Positions 56,640-64,000 of a stretch of 64,000 nucleotides of DNA are shown here, one piece after another. The notes under the pieces were generated by a model. The model had not been told where the DNA came from and did no database searches. It saw nothing but the letters and a program-made list of their open reading frames with translations. Numbering within the stretch: the first letter of the stretch is position 1; every line of letters begins with the position of its first letter. The DNA comes from Polyodon spathula (lineage: Eukaryota > Chordata > Actinopteri > Acipenseriformes > Polyodontidae): the NCBI RefSeq assembly GCF_017654505.1, contig NC_054553.1, positions 10,747,558 through 10,811,557 of the forward strand, given 5' to 3'. Both the position numbers and the translations under genes were made by a program.

Positions 56640-57031
56640 AAATGTATAATGTCGCTGAGTGGTTCCATAGTCGTACAGCTCTGCCTGTCACTGTTTGCTC
56701 CCAGTCTCTGGCCTGCACTCCAGTAGCCCTGGTCAAGCCGTCCAGGTCCCCTCTCGTTGGTTCGCGGTCCCTTCCAGAGGACGCCGGAGGGACCGACCCA
56801 TCCCCAAGCCCGCCCGCAGGAAGGGGTGAAGATTGGAATTTGTGGACTTGAGGGTGGGTGGTTGTGTTTTAGAAGAGGGACAGGGAAGCCCTGTAACGGC
56901 CGTCTATGTAGCACACAAGAAGCAGCACATGGAAAAAGGTCAGGAAATGGGAAAATTTGTATTATTTTGTGTTTGACTTACCTTCTTGCTTTTGGTATGC
57001 CCGATCCCAAAAGGGGGGGGGTGGGGGGTAG
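56640..57031 (+). mobile_element. LTR-retroelement 3' internal remnant with polypurine tract
   Basis: This GC-richer segment ends in a purine run aaaagggggggggtgggggg at 57010-57028, directly before the LTR-like start TGTGAAGG at 57032. That is where the polypurine tract lies in LTR retroelements. Short ORFs on both strands have no recognised domain, and no protease, RT or integrase motif was seen. The left boundary is approximate. Confidence 0.5.
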
Positions 57032-57660
57032 TGTGAAGGACTGGTTAGGAAAGGAGAATGTAAACCAAATGGGTGGTAAACAAAGAAATTAAATAATGTA
57101 ATGGTTTTTAAATTAAAAATAAAGACAAGTTCATTAATTGATAATACTGTGTTAAATAAGGGAAACTAGATGTAATTAAGCCTGGTTTGGAATAAATAGT
57201 TTTGTTTGGCAGAGACCATACATGGGTGTATTAGGACCCAGTAGTGGTTACTAGAGTCAGAACCAACTCCAGGTTGATTCAATTAACCAATTAGTTATGT
57301 TTAAAAGGGTGTGGGTGTGGGTGTGTTTCAAGGTGGGTGATGGTAGGAGTTTGGCTGGAAAGTTGGAGAGCAAGATATCTGGTTGTTAGTGTGAGTAGTG
57401 TGAAACGGGAAAATTAACTATTGGAAAAGGTATTTGGATTACGATTTGGTTTTGGTGATGATGTAACAGGTTTAGCCTGCCTTCATATTAGGTAGGAACA
57501 TCATTTGTTTAGATAGGGCCCGAGATTGGGTTAGGATTTGTTTTGTTTATTTTCTTTTTATTGTAAATAATAAACACATGCTACGACATTTCCTGGCATC
57601 CTGTGTCTAAAAGTGTTTATTTGAAAAAGGAAAAGGTGTGACCAGAGGGCAATCCGTCAC
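57032..57660 (+). mobile_element. Probable 3' LTR (629 bp)
   Basis: It starts TGTGAAGGACTGG and ends caatccgtcac, whose complement gtgacggattg is an imperfect inverted match. It contains a likely poly(A) region (attgtaaataataaacacat) about 90 bp before the end, as in gypsy-like LTRs. No second LTR is present upstream, so the element is 5'-truncated. Its sequence does not resemble the LTR at 37134. Confidence 0.55.
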
Positions 57661-60639
57661 TATATATGTGTGTATGTATGTACATACACACACAATAATA
57701 AGCCTGCATATTATGAAAATATGTTAAACTCTGTGTAAATAACCATTAACCTGCTTCAGTATTTGCTGAAGATGTTAACACTTGCTTGTTTCCCAGTGTA
57801 AAGTATTGCAATCAAACCTAAAGGTTATTACTACTTTTAGGAAAATTGAGTGCAAAACAAAATCAAACAAAATCACCCAAGCACAGCTATCTCTGTAAGC
57901 GGAGACTGCTATTCTATAACCCCTAAGCCTACTAAGACCTGAGGAGCTGCCTCCCAGCCTCTCTCATATATGTGGTCAAGGAAGACAGCTGTATCACTCA
58001 TAGCTTTAACTTGATACAGTGCATGCAGAGGCACACTGCTTAGCAGAAAATAGCAGTGAATAAAGCTGTTTATGTCAGAATTTGGTAACATAAATATCAG
58101 GCAGTCCACTAAAAGAAATTGTTATTTAACAAGGAAAAAACAGCTTCGTCCCTGCAGCAAATGTCCACTTTGCTTTGTGAGGAAATGCTGTCACTAGCTG
58201 TGCTACACTTTGAGAGGGTGGTTTGTATTCCACATAGCACAAGGTTCAAACACACATTCATTCAGCTTCCCAGTTAACTGTAATAAAACCCTGTCCCTCT
58301 GACAGGAACTTTCATTTGTTTCAGAACTGAGTGGGATAAGTCTCCTCTCATCTTTCAAACTCTTTTCCATTCGGCAGCTTGCGAGTTCTGTGGAGCGTTA
58401 CCTTTCACCCAGCAACTCTCTTAAGTACTGTTAATAATATCTGAAGGTTGTATATAAATAAATAATGCCAGGAGATTATTTTAAAAGTAAACCCCTATTT
58501 AAAAACTAGGCCCTGAGGACACAATTGGAAGTGGTATGGCAGGGGAACAGGAAGCACCTTTTCACACTGAGAGTGGTGGATGAATGGTAAATGTTGGTAA
58601 ACACAGTTTACTCACAGGAAATCATTCTAATGGCAGACAGCTTTTCTTTTTAAATTGTTGGCAAACATACTTACTAGACACTCAACCAGTACAATACATT
58701 CACATTTATTTATACATTTCTAAGAATCTTATAATTGTATCACTATGGAAACTGCTCTGTTGTTTGTGCAGGATTCATAAGTTGCACAGCTGTAACCTTG
58801 GTGAGGTTTAGAAGCCAAAGCAATAGATCTAAAATGAAGATTTACTACATTCAAGAAACTACATTTTTTCTTTGTTGTTGTTTTTACTATTTATTGTGTG
58901 TGTGTGTGTGTGTGTCTATATATATTTCATGTATTTCAGTATAACACACTAAATCTAAATTAAACTCAAACAACATTGCATTGAATATGACCGATTAGGT
59001 GAGGCAACATGGGCTTGGATAGACTCTGGATGTTCATACCCAGATTGGGTTTCCTGGAGATAATATTTTTATGATTTAACAAATAAACAGAGTGAGAATA
59101 ATAGAGCGAACTAAGAAATGAAGTAAAAGTGTTGGAATAAATAAGAACAAATTAAATGGGTGTTAAGTTTGTGTGCCATGAATTCAAATGAAAATAAACG
59201 TAGTTTGACAACAGTGATAAAATAATGAATTCCAATTTCATAACATTTTAGTAAATCAGAGATTTGTAGTTTAATATTTACTGACTCATACTTACAGTTA
59301 CCCTGCATGCATATTCATATTATTTGTTTACTGATTTAAGACTATTACTATTTCCTATAGAAAGGTATTGGCAATTGATAAATATATTATTTTACATGTA
59401 AATCGATATTTAAACTGAAGCTGAGCTATTACCTAAATATTATTACTTGCTGAACGTTAATGTACAGATTTATGCTATTTTGTTATTAATCTTTTCCACT
59501 TTTGTACCATATCTATTTTCTCTCCCTCCATCCCTGTCAGGCTCAGAGGTCCTCTTGTTTATGAATGCTAGCTCCCTTATTAAGCTCAGTCCCACTGGAA
59601 ACTTTCCAGACACTTCAAGTCCTTCTCTCAGCCTCCATAAATAGGTCCCACTGTATTTTTATTTTCAGAATCACAGGCCTGCCATAGGTTTGCGCACGAG
59701 AGGCAGTGAGCACCCTGCGGAGGCAAGATAACTGGCAACAATTCCAGTTGCCAGTGATGGACCACCTAGTTGAAATTCTGCAGTTCTTGATCAATCATTA
59801 CCAATATTTAAAAGCCATCAAAACATTAGCCTTGTTTTATATGATGGCTAAATTCCTGCATGATGGAAATATATACACTACTGAGGAAATGAGACGAGCA
59901 AGAGCAAAATGACCAGGATGGGCAACATGAAATTTACACAGCAGAGATCAAACATGCTTGGGCAAAACGTACAGTTCTGCTATCATCTTATAAACCACAC
60001 AGCCTACAAGTCAAAGTGCACTAACATTATCCCCTTCACTAGCCACAGAATACTAGGACTGCTAAAAATTGATTTATTGATGATATGCCATGTATATAAA
60101 ATGGCATTCCTCATTTTTAGACTGGCCACACCACACCAATAGACCTTCACACCTTGTCAAGTAATCACAGTGGTAAGCACTCAAACAGGGCATGTTGGTT
60201 TTAAAGCTGTGCGAGGATGTTACACATGACATACTGTTCTACAGAAATGGATTGTGAATTTCAGGAAAAAGGTACAGGGTACAGCTGAATTGCCAGATGC
60301 TTCACATCTAATGTTCCCTGAAGAGATTATGCAGTGACAGTTTTAGTATTTGGTTTGATTTTTTTGATTCCACAATTCCTACAACACAAAATAAGTTGAC
60401 AAAGAAGTGTATGTCTAATTGTATAATTACACGTGTTTCTACTACTAATAAAGCTTGTAACAATTATAGAATAGTTTTAAAAAGCATTTTTGTTCATTAA
60501 AGGACATGGGCCACTACATCAACCAAAGAAATTATTTTCCAAATAAATGTCATGTTACCCTATTGAGTATATAGTGATAATACAACCACAATTCTCCTAA
60601 ACCCCTGATTATCAGAACTGTAACTGGGCAGAGGCTGGG
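57661..60639. other. Gene-free DNA with a LINE fragment and (GT)n
   Basis: No supported exon. It holds the LINE piece at 58508-58585 and a (GT)10-C-TATATATA array at 58895-58925. Confidence 0.35.
58508..58585 (+). mobile_element. LINE (CR1/L2-like) 3' fragment
   Basis: aggccctgaggacacaattg, then ggaagcaccttttcacactg and agagtggtgg match the same part of the LINE family as the copies at 2878 and 61835. Confidence 0.5.
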
Positions 60640-60715
60640 AACAAACCAGAGACCTTACACACCACAAGTATCATAACCACTATGCATTGGTGGTTATAGA
60701 GTTATTAACCTCATC
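60640..60715 (-). mobile_element. tRNA-derived SINE head fragment
   Basis: On the minus strand, tagtggttatgatacttg (A-box-like) is followed by ggtctctggtttgttccc (B-box-like) at tRNA-like spacing. No body or tail is recognised. Confidence 0.4.
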
Positions 60716-61834
60716 TCATCTCACCAATAGGGCACAGAATCTGTAGTGACAATGCATCTCACAACACTGCCTGTTTCATGAACAGTGCGGCACTAGTGTG
60801 AATAATTAATACTGTTATACTTTACAAGGCATGCCGCAGCCAATTACATTGTCTCCTTGTACTGCAATAACTCACACACTACTGAACAACTCCCTAAATG
60901 ACAAAAAAAAAAAGAACAATGGCTCACAGCAGGTAGTTTCCCTTGGGAAAAAGAAAAATCATCAATTCAGCAGTTTCTACCTGGATGTGTTTCACCAGTA
61001 GGTGCTGCTAAAGCACAATGCTTTAGCTAAAGCACAGCTATCCCCATTTCCTCTTTTTGATCCCTATGGGAGACTCACCCCAAGCCAATTTCGTGCTCTT
61101 TAGTTTTCAGTGAGATGTATCTGGTCCGCCGGTCATGCTCAGTCAAATAAAACAGCTAACCCTGTACAATACAAAAGGTCTAACCCAATAAAAAGTAGTC
61201 TTAATAAAGCTCACCTTGCATTTTATTGTCCAGAATTGTAGATACAAGCAACCTGCCTATGTTGCGATGTTCCTGAGATTGTAGATACAGTCAGCAGCAC
61301 TGCATCCACAGGATGTAGTAAAGAAAATAGCCAGGGCATTAATAGGCTGCTTCATCCCATACAATAAAGGGCCATAGTAAAGAGACAACTGTGTGCACAA
61401 GATATATTAACAGTGGAGAAAAGAAGCTTTATCATGATGGATGGATTCTGATTATTGAGGAGTGTGGGCAACTTCACGCTACAACTGCGCTTTATACCCA
61501 ATCAAAGGGCCTGCTATTTATTTGAGCCAGGCACAGTGCCAGGGTAGCACTGTGCCTTACACTGGCACATAAAGATATCACTATCTTCTTTAAATCCAAT
61601 TAAAAAGTAGATTACGAACCTCAATAGACAGTTTTTTTTTTCTAAGCCTTTCTTTGACGTTTACTCTAATGCACTTCTCAGTTTCACCGCTGTGAAAGAA
61701 GTCTGAATGTGGCCTTAGATGCTCTTTAAAATGTGGTTAATATGTTGTGTGCCTCATTGTACAGTGCCTCTCATGCAGTTTGGGTGAGAGAACTGGCCTC
61801 TCAAACTCTGCAAAATGACATATTGTAATAATAA

Positions 61835-62225
61835 CACACATTTACGAACGAGAAGAGGCCATTCGGCCCATCCAAGCTCGTCCAGTTCCTATTAGCCGAC
61901 TGATCTGAAACAATTTGTCAAGTTGGGTTATAAAGAATCCAACCGATTCTGGCTCAACAACATGACGAGTTAACCCATTCCATATCCTTACCACTCTATG
62001 TAAAGAAGTGTCTGCTTCCCTCTTGTCCTAAGTCCATCTCCACTTAATTTCTAAGTGTGTCATCTGGTTCTGGTTTCTGTGCTGTGCTTAAAGTATTGGT
62101 TTGGGTCAACTCCTTTTAAGTTTTAAAGACTTCAATCATGTCCCCATTAATTGTTCTTTGTTCTAGGCTAAAGAGATTCAGTTTCAACCTATTAGTCTGG
62201 TTGCTCTTCTTTGGACTCCCTCCAC
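61835..62225 (-). mobile_element. LINE (CR1/L2-like) ORF2 C-terminal and 3' end
   Basis: On the minus strand the start resembles the end of a LINE reverse-transcriptase protein in broken frames: VQ-R-R-A-T-like gtccaaagaagagcaaccag, then GDMIEVFK from ggggacatgattgaagtctt. It then runs into ctggacgagcttggatgggc and cgaatggcctcttctcg, a 3' end widespread in fish and other vertebrate genomes. Many stops are present. It is 5'-truncated, as usual for LINEs. Confidence 0.7.
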
Positions 62226-64000
62226 GCACATACAACTTCCTATATATCATATTATAAAATCACAAAAAAACAATAATAATAATAATAATAACCTCACTGC
62301 TAAAACCCACGTACAAACCCGAGAGGATGCTCTCTGAACCAACCCCAGCTGATTTCCACAGCCGCTGTGTGAGCAATGGCCAATGCAGCACTCCCTATTG
62401 GCCCCCAACTAAAATGCGTCTTGGTTTCTGAACCTAGGTACCTAGGGTTTCATCCATAGTCCCTACTCCTATATTGTGTTAGATACCAGGAAGCGGCAGT
62501 GATTTTAAGTTACTGTACAGCGTTGTATTTGAAATTTCTATATGAATTAAAGTCTAAAAAACAAGCCAGAAGTGTGTGTGCCTTATACGGGAGATCATGG
62601 CAATGTATACAACCAAAGGATTATGTTTATTTTTTAATAGGTGCTTTGTTACAGCAATCTGTCTGTGTTTAGTCACCCCACCACTATGAAGCTTAATACA
62701 AACTTTAAAATCAATCCAATAGTAACGGCAAAAGGTCTTCAATAAAAGACAAAGGGGGAGACTGATGAGGCTGCTTGTGCCTATAAGATTCCATCTTTAA
62801 AATGATGCTCCCAGATGTTTCTTCTACTATACTGAATGAAACGAAATCAGTTCTCAATGCTACCACAGGGTTGAATTTAGCCAACTGCATGACTGACAGA
62901 AGGCAAGCTGCCAGTCTGTAGACTGACAGTTCTGCAGTTAACCAGTGCACTGGGTGTGGAATGCTGTTGAGACCATGGATCTTGCAGAGCAATGCAGGGT
63001 CCGTGACATCAGTGAACGGGGTCTCTTCTTCAATGGGCTTGGGTCAGGACTTCACAAGGCCTCCAGGCAGCTGGATGGCAACAGTACAAACTCTTGGGAA
63101 CAGAATTTCATTTTCAGCTCATGTGCCTGGACAGAAATTAAATCACTAAATAAAATCTGACAAGTCTATGACCAAAAAATCGGAAGTGCGTTCAAAAGAC
63201 GCTGTCACATTTGTAATTGTCAAAAGGACCCTGTTAAAGAAGTCAGGGACTTTAAAGTTTTTATTTTGTTTATTATACATCTTAGAATATTGAATATTAT
63301 GAGGGAAATGTATATATTTTATTAGTAGACATTGCCACCCAGTAAGTAAAAAAGCATTTGCCAGGTTTTCAGAGCCCCTGTGTATTTTATGTATCATGCC
63401 AGTAAAGTTTAGACCACATTAAAAAGGCAGGAAATTGCCAATTTACTGATTATACCAATTTGAATGAAATAGTTTTAGAAATGAAAATGTTAAACTTGTA
63501 TATTCATACTAACAATAATGCTGCAATGAGTGTCTAATTTATTCAACTTTGCACTAAAACAGCTAACACTTTAAAATAGATGCCGCAAATCCATACAAAT
63601 CTTTTTCATATGATTGCACAGATTGCAGATTGTTTTAGATGTGAATAACAAATATTTTGCTATTAATTTGTAAAGTTTGTTTTTTTCTAATCCTAAAGAA
63701 AATGTACAAAAAAATAAAATGAAATAAAACTTTGTTGTTAGTGTAATACACTCTTCCATAATTTGCCCTTTTGTACATCAAAAAGTATACTTTGACTATA
63801 GTCCAGTATGTAATGCCAAATCACACATACACACGCTGGTTATCCCTGCAGCAGTAGATTATACATGCCATATACTGTAGCTCTAGTTTTGCACTCAATT
63901 TTCTTATGTAACAAACTGTAATGTGTCCCTTGTATAATATGCATAGCATTATGACTGATGTACAGCCCTATTAAAAACAACATGTAGTCGTGCCAGAAAG
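62226..64000. other. Gene-free DNA to window end
   Basis: A short (AAT)n at about 62272-62291; otherwise only short, unsupported ORFs. nhsl2 exon 1 was looked for here and not found. Confidence 0.35.

Noticed and set aside
56618..56914. Pro/Gly-rich minus-strand ORF as the GC-rich nhsl2 exon 1
   Set aside because: No WAVE-homology features, and it lies in an LTR-element remnant.

Overview
This is a vertebrate nuclear window, AT-rich, made mostly of introns and mobile elements, with one recognisable protein-coding gene. I read it as the 3' two-thirds or more of NHSL2 (NHS-like 2, Nance-Horan syndrome family) on the minus strand. Seven coding exons (exons 2-8 by the human numbering) lie between 13752 and 2254. 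All have GT-AG introns and matching phases, and together they give 1112 in-frame codons up to a TAA stop. Exon 6 is the large (2277 nt) exon typical of this family. The first coding exon, which in this family carries the WAVE-homology domain, was not found. Positions 13753-64000 are therefore most simply the 3' part of a very long intron 1, although alternative first exons or nested genes cannot be excluded.

The repeats suggest a ray-finned fish, possibly a non-teleost such as a sturgeon or paddlefish. This is an inference from repeat styles, not a proof. They include Tc1-like transposons, tRNA-derived SINEs with an L2-like tail, a CR1/L2-like LINE with the 'gaggccattcggccc' 3' end, gypsy-like LTRs and long (TA)n arrays.

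Layout: 1-2253, probable 3' UTR and downstream DNA. 2254-13752, nhsl2 exons 8 to 2, with introns carrying LINE, Tc1-like and possible piggyBac-like fragments. 13753-21100, unique-looking intron with two CTCF-like motifs. 21152-23770, a 229-bp direct duplication flanking a complete 1.63-kb Tc1-like element. 23856-25109, long TG/TA arrays. 32027-32524, SINE with exact 14-bp target duplications. 34758-35108, foldback hAT MITE with exact 8-bp duplications. 36964-37765, a solo LTR with 5-bp duplications inserted in an older repeat. 38099-38245, a 5S rRNA-like plus tRNA-like (chimeric SINE) head. 41536-41647, a 20-bp minisatellite. 46.8-52.5 kb, LINE tails, a Tc3-like transposase remnant and two SINEs. 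56.6-57.7 kb, the 3' end of an LTR retroelement with a polypurine tract. 58.5-62.2 kb, further LINE and SINE fragments.

I saw no prokaryotic features, CRISPR array, operon or new enzymatic system. The most notable points are the clean exon-intron structure of nhsl2 and the nested, datable insertions.
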